This document shows positions 54,240 to 62,961 of a stretch of 64,000 nucleotides of DNA, in pieces. This DNA is from an uncultured Spirochaetaceae bacterium (GTDB taxonomy: Bacteria > Spirochaetota > Spirochaetia > Sphaerochaetales > Sphaerochaetaceae). Position 1 is the first letter of the stretch. Each line of letters opens with the position of its first letter. The stretch lies in NCBI GenBank assembly GCA_945910645.1, contig CAMDZB010000003.1, forward strand, positions 1 through 64,000, read 5' to 3'. Made by a program: the position numbers and the translations under genes. The notes under the pieces are model-generated. The model worked only from the letters and a program-made list of their open reading frames with translations. It did no database searches and was not told where the DNA came from.

Positions 54240-55577
54240 TTAATCGCCTTTTCTCGATTTGAGTGTGATTTTAATTGGGATGTGCGCCATGCCAAGCTCT
54301 GCTCTAATCTTGTTTTTAATGTATGAGATGTAGTTCTCAGGGAACTTTTCGCTTCTATTTACAAAGAGTACGAACTCTACAGGGGATGCGCTTGCCTGAG
54401 TGCCATAGAGTACTTTAAATGCGCCCTTTGTGGAGCGTGGCGGGGTGTATGAGTCCACCCAACGGCGAAGGGCTGTATTGAAGTCTGACGTGCCGATTCG
54501 CTTTGAGTTTTCTTTGTTCACCATCACGATTTTTTTGATAAGCTCGTCGATTCCCTTGTTCTCCTTGGCGCTGATTGTTACAAGTGGTGCAAAGGATAGC
54601 ACTGGGAACAAGAAGCGCAGGCGTTCAACGTATGCCTCTTCCTGCCCGTTTACTGTGAATAAGTCGCGCTTGTTTATCACGAGTATGATCGGTTTTTGCC
54701 TCTCTACAACAAGATCTGCTATCTTTTTATCCTGATCGCTCACATCCTCCTCAGATGAAATTAAAAGGAGTACAACGTCGCTCTCCTCAATCGATCTGAT
54801 TGCCCTGTTTACGCTGTAGTACTCAACGTCTTCTGTAACCTTACCTTTGCGTCTGATTCCTGCAGTGTCGATGAGCGAAAGGTTAAATCCAAAGCGTGAT
54901 GTTGAGCCTGTAACCGTGTCTCTTGTGGTTCCTGGGATGGGGCTAACTAGAGAAACGTCTTTTTTAAGAAGTGCGTTTGTGAGGGTACTTTTGCCTGCGT
55001 TTGGCTTTCCCATTATGGAGATTGTGATGTTTGTATCATCTTTCTCTATATCCTGAGTTTCATCCTCGCCCTCTACAAAAGACGTGTGTATGAGTGAGAG
55101 TATGTGCTCTTTGAGATCATCAATGCCTCTGTCGTGGTTTGCAGATATTCCAACGATACGCTCAAAGCCGTATGAGTAGAAGTTCCAAAGTTGGTTGTCA
55201 TCTTCATCGCTATCAAGCTTGTTGATCACCATTATTGTCTTATCACGATACGCTCGGAGATCTGAAATCACTTCCTCATCCTCTGCATTGACGTGTTTTG
55301 CATCAAGAAGCAGTAAAATCACGTCTGCCGATTTTATTACGCTTTTACTCCTCTCTTTTACAAGCTTATCTATGCTATCGTCATGCTCTGCCTTAATTCC
55401 GCCTGTATCTACAAGAGTGACCTCATAGCCGTTAATAGAGCAGTCTTTTTCAATTATGTCTCTGGTTACGCCTCTTAGTGGCGATGTAATTGAACGCCTT
55501 GAATGCGTCAGCCTGTTAAATAGAGTGCTTTTACCTACGTTTGGAGATCCTACTAGTGCAACAATTGGTTTCTTCAT
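54240..55577 (-). CDS. der: Ribosome-assembly GTPase Der/EngA
   Basis: A 445-residue protein with two tandem GTPase domains and a C-terminal KH-like domain, needed for 50S assembly. Domain 1: GSPNVGKSTLFN, DTGGI, NKLD. Domain 2: GKPNAGKSTLTN, DTAGIRRKGKV, NKRD. The C-terminal part has FNTALRRWVDSYTPP and FVNRSEKFPENYISYIKNKIR. TACAAT (55589-55584) lies 6 bases before the ATG with no Shine-Dalgarno. It is divergent from the GerMN-like gene, whose start is 46 bases away. Confidence 0.96.
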   Translation of the reverse strand: MKKPIVALVGSPNVGKSTLFNRLTHSRRSITSPLRGVTRDIIEKDCSINGYEVTLVDTGGIKAEHDDSIDKLVKERSKSVIKSADVILLLLDAKHVNAEDEEVISDLRAYRDKTIMVINKLDSDEDDNQLWNFYSYGFERIVGISANHDRGIDDLKEHILSLIHTSFVEGEDETQDIEKDDTNITISIMGKPNAGKSTLTNALLKKDVSLVSPIPGTTRDTVTGSTSRFGFNLSLIDTAGIRRKGKVTEDVEYYSVNRAIRSIEESDVVLLLISSEEDVSDQDKKIADLVVERQKPIILVINKRDLFTVNGQEEAYVERLRFLFPVLSFAPLVTISAKENKGIDELIKKIVMVNKENSKRIGTSDFNTALRRWVDSYTPPRSTKGAFKVLYGTQASASPVEFVLFVNRSEKFPENYISYIKNKIRAELGMAHIPIKITLKSRKGD

Positions 55578-55583
55578 TCTTAT

Positions 55584-55616
55584 ATTGTAGCATTTTGAGA
55601 AAATAAAATATATAAT
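55584..55616. promoter_or_regulatory. Back-to-back -10 boxes of der and the GerMN-like gene
   Basis: On the minus strand TACAAT (55589-55584) ends 6 bases before the der ATG. On the plus strand TATAAT (55611-55616) ends 7 bases before the GTG at 55624. The 46-base gap holds both promoters and no Shine-Dalgarno for either gene; -35 matches are weak. Confidence 0.5.
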
Positions 55617-55623
55617 TGTAGTT

Positions 55624-56133
55624 GTGAAAAAAGAACAGTCCTCAACATTCTTGAGTGTTTATCTAATATTTTTTCTAGCCTTAACGCTATTTACACTCAC
55701 CCTTGTTGGAGGCGATAAAATCAAAGCTAATATACAAAACTCCTCTGCATCAGAAGTCCACTCAGCCTTTATGCGAGGCGACATTGTGGAGACTGACATT
55801 GCTCTGTTTGACAGAAGCGGCGCTATAGTCAACGTGAGGGCAAAAACGGAGGATATGGGGCTCTCCAAGGCTCATAATGCACTAAAAGCGCTGTTTGAGA
55901 TCAAGGGCAACGTAGAGGCATTTAAGAACGCCATTCCTGACTCATGGAGATTCGAAGGCATTACAATCGAAGAGGACACAGCTGTAATCCGCCTAAGTTC
56001 AAACGTTAAAAACGAGAAGACAAAGCCATACTTCAAAAACGCAATGCTACAGGTATCAAGCACAGTAAAATCACACTATCCTGAAATAACCAAAATAATC
56101 ATTGTGTCAGGGGATGACTTCTTTACGATTTAA
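55624..56133 (+). CDS. GerMN-like membrane-anchored protein
   Basis: A 169-residue protein with one N-terminal membrane segment (SVYLIFFLALTLFTLTLVGG) and a periplasmic domain. NALKALFEIKGNVEAFKNAIPDSWRFEGITIEEDTAVIRLSSNVK...LQVSSTVKSHYPEITKIIIV follows the GerMN pattern (thresholded helix, V-x-x-x-D/T-A-x-V-x-L-S strand, then a helix ending at a strand). The family is named for spore germination but is widespread. It starts at GTG 7 bases after a TATAAT, with no Shine-Dalgarno. It lies 3 bases before ktrB, so a link to potassium uptake or envelope stress is possible. Confidence 0.65.
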   Translation: MKKEQSSTFLSVYLIFFLALTLFTLTLVGGDKIKANIQNSSASEVHSAFMRGDIVETDIALFDRSGAIVNVRAKTEDMGLSKAHNALKALFEIKGNVEAFKNAIPDSWRFEGITIEEDTAVIRLSSNVKNEKTKPYFKNAMLQVSSTVKSHYPEITKIIIVSGDDFFTI

Positions 56134-56136
56134 AGA

Positions 56137-57432
56137 ATGAAGGTCAAACATATATCACCAAACACTATTATAGTTCTCAATTTTGCATCGGTAATAATCG
56201 TGGGCGGTATTCTTTTGTTCCTGCCGATTTCGATAAAGGGTCAGGGTCATATCAGCTTTGTCGATGCGCTTTACATCTCCACAAGTGCAATCTGCGTGAC
56301 GGGGCTTTCGCCTCTTTCGCTTTCAACCACGTTCACCCCGTTTGGTAAGATTGTAATTGCACTCCTTATGCAGATTGGCGGCCTTGGGATCACGGTTATA
56401 AGTACGCTTTTTATCATTGCAATTGGTAAAAAGGTGGACATTAGGAACAGAAACATTGTGCGTGAGACGCTAAACTTTGAGTCTGGCAAAGGCGTGGTTC
56501 ACTTTGTAAAAGACGTGTTTATCACCACAATCACATTCGAAGTAGCTGGTGCTATTATCTTTTTCTTTATCTTTATGAAAGACTTTGGCGCACTTGAGTC
56601 GATTGGGCTTTCTCTGTTCCATTCAATTTCTGCGTTCAACAATGCAGGATTTGATATACTATACACAAATTCAAGCCTTGTAATGTATCAGAACAACGTT
56701 CTTTTTAACCTCATTACAGCACTTCTTATCATCTTTGGTGGAATTGGCTTTCTTGTAATCAGGGAGATTGTCTATAAAAAATGGCACTTCAAAAGATATT
56801 CTATGCATACAAAAGTCGCACTCAGCATAAGTGCAGCCCTGATTATTATCGGGATGATTGCAATTAAGTGTCAGGAGAACATCTCGTGGCTTGGAGCGTT
56901 CTTCCTCTCAGTCTCATCTCGTACCGCAGGTTTTTATACCTACTCTATTCGCTCCTTTGTGATATCAACAAATCTTGTACTCTGCTTTCTTATGTTCATT
57001 GGCGCCTCCCCTGGATCCACAGGTGGCGGTATCAAGACAACAACACTATTTGTACTCTTTGCAGGAGTTAAGGAGTTCATCACAGGGAAAAAGAGCCAGA
57101 CCTTCCACTTCAGCCTTCCTAAGAACGTGTTTAAAAAGGCATGCGTGATCTTGATCCTCTCGCTAACCGTGGTATTCGCAGGCACATTCCTAATGCTTAT
57201 TTTTGATAGGGATTTAACTTTGATTGAGGCACTGTTTGAGATTACAAGCGCATTTGCAACTGTTGGTCTTACGCTTGATGTTACACCGCTTTTATCAAAT
57301 GGTAGTAAAATATTATGTATGATGATGATGTTTATAGGGCGACTTGGTCCTCTTACCATCACATCGCTTGGCGCACATTCGGGGATCAGTGAAGACGTAT
57401 ACTACCCTGAGGGCAACATTTCTATAGGATAA
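56137..57432 (+). CDS. ktrB: Potassium uptake channel subunit KtrB
   Basis: A 431-residue TrkH/KtrB membrane protein that conducts K+ with Na+ or H+ dependence. The four selectivity-filter loops can be read: SAICVTGLSP, FNNAGFD, VSSRTAGFYT and FATVGLTLD, one per M1-P-M2 repeat. The size suits KtrB rather than TrkH. The downstream gene encodes its RCK partner 12 bases on. The preceding GerMN-like gene is 3 bases away, so the three form one operon. Confidence 0.95.
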   Translation: MKVKHISPNTIIVLNFASVIIVGGILLFLPISIKGQGHISFVDALYISTSAICVTGLSPLSLSTTFTPFGKIVIALLMQIGGLGITVISTLFIIAIGKKVDIRNRNIVRETLNFESGKGVVHFVKDVFITTITFEVAGAIIFFFIFMKDFGALESIGLSLFHSISAFNNAGFDILYTNSSLVMYQNNVLFNLITALLIIFGGIGFLVIREIVYKKWHFKRYSMHTKVALSISAALIIIGMIAIKCQENISWLGAFFLSVSSRTAGFYTYSIRSFVISTNLVLCFLMFIGASPGSTGGGIKTTTLFVLFAGVKEFITGKKSQTFHFSLPKNVFKKACVILILSLTVVFAGTFLMLIFDRDLTLIEALFEITSAFATVGLTLDVTPLLSNGSKILCMMMMFIGRLGPLTITSLGAHSGISEDVYYPEGNISIG

Positions 57433-57444
57433 GGAGAGAAATTC

Positions 57445-58098
57445 ATGAAACAGACATACGGCATTGTAGGAATTGGAAAATTTGGAGGAGCTCTTGCACT
57501 TGAACTCTTACAGGATGGCGCTGAGGTGCTTGTGATAGACAGAGACGACCAGAAGATTAAGGAGATGCGTGAGTACACTCAGAACGCCTTTGTAGTGAAG
57601 AAGCTTGACAAGAAAACCCTAAGCGAAACTGGAATACAAAACTGTGATGCGGCTATAGTCTGCATTGGGAGTCAGATGGATACATCAATCCTCACAACCC
57701 TTAACCTTGTAAGCCTTGGAATCAAAAAAGTCATTGCAAAGGCTACAAGCGCAGAGCATGGTGAAATCCTTGAAAAGCTAGGCGCCGAGGTGGTTTATCC
57801 TGATAAAGACATGGCAAACCGACTTGCTCACCGCCTTGAGGCATCCAGAATGCTCGATTTTGTATCCCTCTCTGAGAAGGTGAACATATCAAAGCTTGTA
57901 TGCCCAATGTTGTTTGTGGGAAAGAGCGTTCAGGAGATCAACCTCAGACGCGAATACGGCGTTAACATCATCGCAATCGAATCTGGAAAGGCACTTCACG
58001 AGATAGTGCTGCCTGAGTACGTGTTCAAAAACGGGGATATCCTATTCCTCTCAGGGAGCATGGAGGCTCTCAACAGGATCGGCAGAACCTCCAAGTAA
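57445..58098 (+). CDS. ktrA: Potassium uptake regulator KtrA (RCK)
   Basis: A 217-residue cytosolic protein. RCK_N: GIVGIGKFGGALALELLQDGAEVLVIDRDDQKI is a GxGxxG Rossmann nucleotide-binding fold, with the acidic end of strand 2. RCK_C domain follows about residue 140 (VQEINLRREYGVNIIAIESGKALHEIVLPEY). As in other Ktr systems an octamer binds ATP/ADP and gates KtrB. AAGGAGAG lies 7 bases before the ATG. It is convergent with ade; the 86-base gap has no clear terminator. Confidence 0.94.
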   Translation: MKQTYGIVGIGKFGGALALELLQDGAEVLVIDRDDQKIKEMREYTQNAFVVKKLDKKTLSETGIQNCDAAIVCIGSQMDTSILTTLNLVSLGIKKVIAKATSAEHGEILEKLGAEVVYPDKDMANRLAHRLEASRMLDFVSLSEKVNISKLVCPMLFVGKSVQEINLRREYGVNIIAIESGKALHEIVLPEYVFKNGDILFLSGSMEALNRIGRTSK

Positions 58099-58184
58099 TC
58101 ATTAGATTTTTCGTTTTAAACAATATCGTCTAAAGTGACTAAACTTTTAATCTCAACATCAACAACTATCTAAACTCTTTGTAT

Positions 58185-59915
58185 TTACGCTTCTACGCTT
58201 ATAAATTTAAACGTTGTGACGTCGAAGAGCCCCATGTCGGTGAGTTTTATCTCAGGGATAACCGGAAGCGACATGAAGCACAGTGTCATCACAGGTTCAA
58301 CATCGCCCTTAATACCAAGTTCATCATATGCCTTGGCGTGGATCTCAGTGAGCTTTTTATCAACCCATTCGCCATCCTTATCGCTCATGAGCCCTGCAAT
58401 AGGCAGAGGCATGCTCTCGATCACCCTGCCGTCTTTGACAAGTACAATGCCTCCCTTTAGTTTCTCAAGCTCTTTTACGGCAGTCTCCATCTCATCATCG
58501 TTAACGCCTGCAACTATGATGTTGTGTGAATCGTGAGCAACAGAGACCGCCACAGCGCCCCTCTTGAGTCCATAGCCTTTTAGGAACGCGGATGCCACGT
58601 TTCCTGTCATTTGGTGGCGCTCTACAACCGCAACCTTCACAATGTCTTTCGTCGGATCGAATATGAATTCGCCATTTGCATCAAGCTTCACAGTAGCTGT
58701 ATTTTTCTTTGTTACAACTCCGCCTGGCTTGATTTCGATTACGTTCACGTGGTTCGATTTAAGATGCATCTTGAACTTGTCCTTGGAGAAATCCTTAAGG
58801 TGTACGCTGCTTGCAACTGGGGTTATGCTCTCCTTCTTGTATTCAAGTAGGTACTTGCCGTGTTCTGCCGTAAGCTTTCCGTGCATCCATACTCTGTCTA
58901 CTTTGAAGTCTTTAAGATCATCAAGAAGTACGATGTTCGCGATGTATCCTGGAGCGATTGCACCCCTATCATACAGGCGGAAGCACTCTGCAGCGTTAAG
59001 AGTTGCCATCCTAATTGCTGTGATTGGATCAAGTCCTTCCTCTACGCAGATTTTAAGATGATTGTCAAGGTGCCCGAGTTCAAGGATTGTCTTAGGCTGT
59101 CTATCATCAGAGCATAGTAGGCATCGTCTGCTGTTCTCAGGTGTTACGCCTTTTAGTAGGTTACGAAGGTCGTGGCAGGCAGAGCCTTGGCGTAGTAGGA
59201 CGTACATGCCGAGTGTGAGGCGTTCGTTCATGTCGTTTACCGTGGCGCACTCATGGTCGCCTTGGATTCGTACAGATGCGTAGGCTTTAAGGTCGTAGCC
59301 TGAGAGTCCTGGCGAGTGGCCATCGATCAGCTTTCCTTCCTTCTTTGCCACAAGAAGCTTGTTCATAACCTCTTCATCCTCGTTTATTACGCCCACAAAA
59401 TTCATGAATTCACCGAGCCCCAGTATGTTTTCACGCGTGATTGGCTCCTTCATCGCTTCCGAGTCGATTACAGCCCCTGAGTGTTCAAATGGCGTTGCAG
59501 GAACGCAGGATGGAAGCATAAACTTGATGTCTAAAGCAGTGTTCTCGGAGGCCTTCATCATGTAGTCAAGGCCAGTTATTCCACATACGTTTACTATCTC
59601 GTGAGGGTCTGCGATGATGGTTGTGCCTCCATGTGGTACAAGTAGACGCCCAAGCTCCTCAGGGCTCACGTATGATGATTCAATGTGAATGTGCGAGTCG
59701 ATAAAGCCAGGGGATGCGTATTTACCCTTTGCATCTACCTCCTCCTTGCCGCTATATGTTCCGATTCCTGCAATTTGATCATCTGATATTGCGATGTCTC
59801 CCTCGATGATCTTACCGCCGAATACGTCGATTACCTTTGCGTTTTTTATTACAACGTCGGCTTTTTCTGCACCCTTTGCTACTCTGATTAATTTTTTAAG
59901 CTTTTCCTTTGTCAC
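58185..59915 (-). CDS. ade: Adenine deaminase
   Basis: A 576-residue amidohydrolase that converts adenine to hypoxanthine. The metal-binding N-terminal motif is SPGFIDSHIHIESSYVSPEELGRLLVPHGGTTIIADPHEI, followed by GLGEFMN, DGHSPGLSGYDLKAY and LCSDDRQP; the C-terminal domain typical of Ade (VAVVERHQMTGNVASAFLKGYGL, VAHDSHNIIVAG) is complete. The start is GTG with GTGAGG 8 bases upstream. It fits with the nucleoside deaminase and the nucleoside-binding lipoprotein nearby as part of purine salvage. Confidence 0.94.
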   Translation of the reverse strand: MTKEKLKKLIRVAKGAEKADVVIKNAKVIDVFGGKIIEGDIAISDDQIAGIGTYSGKEEVDAKGKYASPGFIDSHIHIESSYVSPEELGRLLVPHGGTTIIADPHEIVNVCGITGLDYMMKASENTALDIKFMLPSCVPATPFEHSGAVIDSEAMKEPITRENILGLGEFMNFVGVINEDEEVMNKLLVAKKEGKLIDGHSPGLSGYDLKAYASVRIQGDHECATVNDMNERLTLGMYVLLRQGSACHDLRNLLKGVTPENSRRCLLCSDDRQPKTILELGHLDNHLKICVEEGLDPITAIRMATLNAAECFRLYDRGAIAPGYIANIVLLDDLKDFKVDRVWMHGKLTAEHGKYLLEYKKESITPVASSVHLKDFSKDKFKMHLKSNHVNVIEIKPGGVVTKKNTATVKLDANGEFIFDPTKDIVKVAVVERHQMTGNVASAFLKGYGLKRGAVAVSVAHDSHNIIVAGVNDDEMETAVKELEKLKGGIVLVKDGRVIESMPLPIAGLMSDKDGEWVDKKLTEIHAKAYDELGIKGDVEPVMTLCFMSLPVIPEIKLTDMGLFDVTTFKFISVEA

Positions 59916-60027
59916 TTGTTTTGCCTCACTTTGCCTTGTGGATTTGTCTTATCTTCTAATTCAATTATAAGTCATTTATTTTGATTTTGGAGCAAAATTG
60001 ATGTGTAATATTATCAGCGTTCACTTC

Positions 60028-60057
60028 TTGACGATGAGGGATTGAATCTTATATAAT
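60028..60057 (+). promoter_or_regulatory. tRNA-Ser promoter
   Basis: TTGACG (60028-60033), 18-base spacer, TATAAT (60052-60057). Transcription would start near 60064, about 33 bases before the tRNA 5' end. The interval between ade and the tRNA (59916-60096) holds nothing else. Confidence 0.7.
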
Positions 60058-60096
60058 TAGCCTGTTAATTGCATGACAGGTATGTCTGTTGTATTT

Positions 60097-60181
60097 GGAT
60101 GGATGGCCGAGCGGTCGAAGGCGGCGGTCTTGAAAACCGTTGTGGGGCAACTCACCGGGGGTTCGAATCCCTCTCCATCCG
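60097..60181 (+). tRNA. tRNA-Ser (anticodon TGA)
   Basis: An 85-base class II tRNA. The acceptor GGATGGA pairs perfectly with TCCATCC and discriminator G follows. The D-arm is TGGCCGAGCGGTCGAAGGC, the anticodon arm GCGGT-CTTGAAA-ACCGT with TGA, then a long variable arm and a T-arm GGGGGTTCGAATCCCTC. CCA is not encoded. Confidence 0.97.
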
Positions 60182-60293
60182 TTAAAATTGGGGCGATTGC
60201 GTTGTCGCGAGGATTCCAGCGATATTAATATTAGCTATAATCCATGCTTCTAGTTCTCACTCCCAATTTTGATAGTACATCTACAGTGTATTA

Positions 60294-60381
60294 GGAGAGA
60301 TGCAAGAGTGGCCGAATTGGGCTCCCTGCTAAGGAGTTAACCTCCAAAAGGGGTTCGGGGGTTCGAATCCCCCTCTCTCCG
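60294..60381 (+). tRNA. tRNA-Ser (anticodon GCT)
   Basis: An 88-base class II tRNA. The acceptor GGAGAGA pairs with TCTCTCC and discriminator G follows. The anticodon loop is CTGCTAA (GCT), the variable arm is long and the T-arm reads GGGGGTTCGAATCCCCC. It follows the first tRNA-Ser by 112 bases; that spacer has AAAATTGGG (60184-60192) and CCCAATTTT (60262-60270) that could pair and enclose it, and a TATAAT (60236-60241). A T-rich stretch after 60381 may end transcription. Confidence 0.97.
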
Positions 60382-60518
60382 TTTTTATTTTGTTTTTCAA
60401 TTGTCTTTTTGCCTAAGCATAACCTTTAAGTGCGAATTTTTGTTGGTAATTACAGCAGTTAAAATTTTGAAAATATACTATAATAGGAAATAATCATTAT
60501 CACACAGAGAGGCTGTAA

Positions 60519-61541
60519 ATGTTTACAAGTATTGAATTATTTGCAGGCGCAGGCGGTTTAGCTCTTGGATTGGAAGAAGCAGGATTTACACATATTGGTC
60601 TTGTAGAATTCGACAAAAGCGCAGCAAATACCCTAATTTTAAATCGACCAAAATGGAATGTTATTTGTGAGGATATTGCAATTACTTCAAAAAAAAATCT
60701 AGAAAAAGAATTCAATATAAAGAAAGGACAATTAGACCTACTGTCAGGCGGTGCTCCATGTCAATCTTTTAGCTACGCTGGAAAGCGTCTTGGTTTAAAG
60801 GATGTTAGAGGCACAATGTTCTATCATTATGCAACGTTTCTTGAAAAATTACAGCCAAAAATGTTTTTATTTGAAAATGTACGTGGACTACTTACTCATG
60901 ATGGTGGAAAGACATACAAAACAATTCTTGATATTTTTCTTCAACAGGGATATCTCATAAAATACAAAGTAGTTAACGCCTGGGATTATGGAGTACCACA
61001 GAAGCGCGAAAGACTCATAACTATAGGCATAAGAAACGACCTAAAAAACAAATGTAAATTTTCATTTCCAAAAAAACATGAATACAAACCTGTCATTAGA
61101 GATATAAAATTAGATTCAAATCCATCAAACGAAGACTGTGCTCAATACTCTACTTATAAGTCATCCGTGTTTGCCTTAGTTCCTCCTGGAGGATACTGGA
61201 GAAATATTGATCCTGCTGTTGCCAAAGAATACATGAAGACGTGCTGGGAAATGGGTGGAGGCAGAACTGGAATTCTAAGGCGTATCGGATTAGATGAGCC
61301 CTCTCTAACGGTTTTAACAAGTCCTGGAATGAAACAAACAGATAGATGCCACCCTTTAGAGGTTCGTCCTTTTTCATATAGAGAAAATGCACGCATTCAA
61401 ACTTTTCCTGATACGTGGGAATTTTGTGGAACACTAGCGGAAAAATACAAGCAAGTTGGAAATGCTGTTCCTGTTAACCTTGCAAAAGAGATAGGTTTAG
61501 AAATAAATAAGACTTTAAGAGAGATAAACAATGAACAATAA
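60519..61541 (+). CDS. Type II DNA cytosine-5 methyltransferase
   Basis: A 340-residue C5-methyltransferase. Motif I ELFAGAGGLALGLEEAGF, motif IV GGAPCQSFSYAGKR (catalytic Cys 81), motif VI LFENVRG, motif VIII QKRERLITIGI, and motif X QVGNAVPVNLA are all present, so it should be active. The partner nuclease gene overlaps it by 11 bases. The neighbouring Eco47II-like nuclease suggests a GGNCC/GGWCC-type site. The pair is A/T-rich and lies just after two tRNA genes, typical of acquired R-M systems. Confidence 0.93.
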   Translation: MFTSIELFAGAGGLALGLEEAGFTHIGLVEFDKSAANTLILNRPKWNVICEDIAITSKKNLEKEFNIKKGQLDLLSGGAPCQSFSYAGKRLGLKDVRGTMFYHYATFLEKLQPKMFLFENVRGLLTHDGGKTYKTILDIFLQQGYLIKYKVVNAWDYGVPQKRERLITIGIRNDLKNKCKFSFPKKHEYKPVIRDIKLDSNPSNEDCAQYSTYKSSVFALVPPGGYWRNIDPAVAKEYMKTCWEMGGGRTGILRRIGLDEPSLTVLTSPGMKQTDRCHPLEVRPFSYRENARIQTFPDTWEFCGTLAEKYKQVGNAVPVNLAKEIGLEINKTLREINNEQ

Positions 61542-62292
61542 TTACTATATACCTTTTATCAAACAGGAAGAATTTGAAAATCACGTTGCGCAAACTATTA
61601 AGACTTACAATGAAACTTTAAAATCGATAGATTTAGCAAAATTCAATAGTAACATCATTGATCCTATAAAACTTACATTCGACAAAGCACTATTCAAAAA
61701 ATCCATTGAAGATGTTATCGCACTTGAAATACACAGACAAAGAGATAAATCCAACACAAATGCCATTGGCTATTTTCATCAATTTATGTTTAAGTATATC
61801 GCTAATTGCGAGGTTCCTATACATGGATTTGATGTTATTTTTACTCAAGAAAACGGATCAAAAATATACGTAGAGATGAAGAACAAACATAATACCATGA
61901 ACTCTTCATCATCTCAAAAAACGTATATAGGTATGCAAAATCAACTTTTAAAGTGTCCTGATGATATGTGTTTTCTTGTAGAAACCATAGCAAAACATTC
62001 TCAAAATATTGTTTGGAGATGTTCGGTTAATGGGGAATCGATTGTGCATGAGAGAATTAGACGCGTTTCAATAGATAAATTCTATGAAATTGTTACTGGT
62101 GTTAAAAATGCATTTTATCTGATCTGCAAGCAATTACCTATAACAATTGAAAAACTTATAGAGAACGATGTTGTTAATACTGTTGAACATGACACTGTGA
62201 TTGATGAATTAAAAGCTAAAAATCCTGACTTACTCAAGGCATTATATCTACTCGCATTTGAAACGTACAACGGGTTTGATATAATGTTCTGA
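61531..62292 (+). CDS. Type II restriction endonuclease, Eco47II/Sau96I family
   Basis: A 253-residue nuclease. HRQRDKSNTNAIGYFHQFMFKYI and KIYVEMKNKHNTMNSSSSQKTYIGMQNQL are the hallmarks of the Eco47II-type family as I know it, and FDVIFTQENGSKIYVEMKNK holds a PD-(D/E)xK-like metal site (Asp, Glu and Lys). Family members cut GGNCC or GGWCC; which applies here cannot be decided from sequence. Its start lies inside the methyltransferase gene, consistent with making nuclease only after methylase. Confidence 0.88.
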   Translation: MNNNYYIPFIKQEEFENHVAQTIKTYNETLKSIDLAKFNSNIIDPIKLTFDKALFKKSIEDVIALEIHRQRDKSNTNAIGYFHQFMFKYIANCEVPIHGFDVIFTQENGSKIYVEMKNKHNTMNSSSSQKTYIGMQNQLLKCPDDMCFLVETIAKHSQNIVWRCSVNGESIVHERIRRVSIDKFYEIVTGVKNAFYLICKQLPITIEKLIENDVVNTVEHDTVIDELKAKNPDLLKALYLLAFETYNGFDIMF

Positions 62293-62337
62293 CAAGATAA
62301 AAATGGTTACGCCTACAGTTACAGATGCCTCTTATCT

Positions 62338-62835
62338 CTAGTGACTTCCGCCTCTCCAGAACCCCTTATGAACCTCTGCGGCAGCTGCTTCTAGTTCAGG
62401 AAATGGACCAATTACTGTAATATCCTTCTGACCACGCGCAAAGACGTCTCTACACGGGAGATCAAAGGTGGGATTCTGTTCGTCTGAACCTGTAAGCTCA
62501 AGTAGGCGTTTCTCTGTCATAGCGTATACTACCGTTCCAATATTCGCCCAGTAGATTGCACCCGAACACATAGCACATGGCTCTGCTGTAGTATAAAGCG
62601 TACAATTATATAAAAAGTCCTTTGAGTACAGGGTTGACGCCTTCTCTACAAGCTGCGTCTCTGCATGCCCCGTGCACTTATGAGTCCCAATCTCTACATT
62701 CTCCTGTTCAAGAAGTATATTGCCATCCTTATCCACAAGGAGCGCTCCAAACGGCGTGTTGCCGTGAGCGCGTGAATTTTTGGATATCTCAATCGCCCTC
62801 TTCAAATAATATATATGATCGTGTTTATTGCTCAT
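62338..62835 (-). CDS. Nucleoside/guanine deaminase (CDA fold)
   Basis: A 165-residue zinc deaminase with HAE (GHAETQLVE) and PCAMC (TAEPCAMCSGAIYWANI), the paired zinc motifs of the cytidine/deoxycytidylate deaminase superfamily. The N-terminal FGALLVDKDGN and the C-terminal segment with ITVIGPFPELEAAAAEVHKGFW match the guanine-deaminase-like group better than tRNA deaminase TadA. TATAAT (62847-62842), with TG in the extended position, ends 6 bases before the ATG, so the mRNA may be leaderless. It converges with the restriction gene. Confidence 0.82.
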   Translation of the reverse strand: MSNKHDHIYYLKRAIEISKNSRAHGNTPFGALLVDKDGNILLEQENVEIGTHKCTGHAETQLVEKASTLYSKDFLYNCTLYTTAEPCAMCSGAIYWANIGTVVYAMTEKRLLELTGSDEQNPTFDLPCRDVFARGQKDITVIGPFPELEAAAAEVHKGFWRGGSH

Positions 62836-62841
62836 ACCTCA

Positions 62842-62847
62842 ATTATA
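62842..62847 (-). promoter_or_regulatory. Extended -10 box of the deaminase gene
   Basis: TGCTATAAT on the minus strand, ending 6 bases before the ATG at 62835. Confidence 0.5.
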
Positions 62848-62910
62848 GCATCCTTTGTTAGAGGTCTTATCATATTTTCAAAAAATTTAGAGTCAATAAA
62901 AAAAATATGA

Positions 62911-62927
62911 TATAATATACCTATAAT
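62911..62927 (+). promoter_or_regulatory. Tandem -10 boxes upstream of the BMP lipoprotein gene
   Basis: TGATATAAT (TATAAT 62911-62916) and a second TATAAT (62922-62927) lie 35-46 bases before the ATG. This gene, unlike its neighbours with leaderless starts, has a leader with AAGGAGA. Confidence 0.45.
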
Positions 62928-62961
62928 GTTAGAAAAATCTAGCAAAAAACAAGGAGATTAT

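Noticed and set aside
60294-62340. Integrative element using tRNA-Ser as attachment site
   Set aside because: No integrase gene and no second copy of the tRNA 3' end were found downstream.
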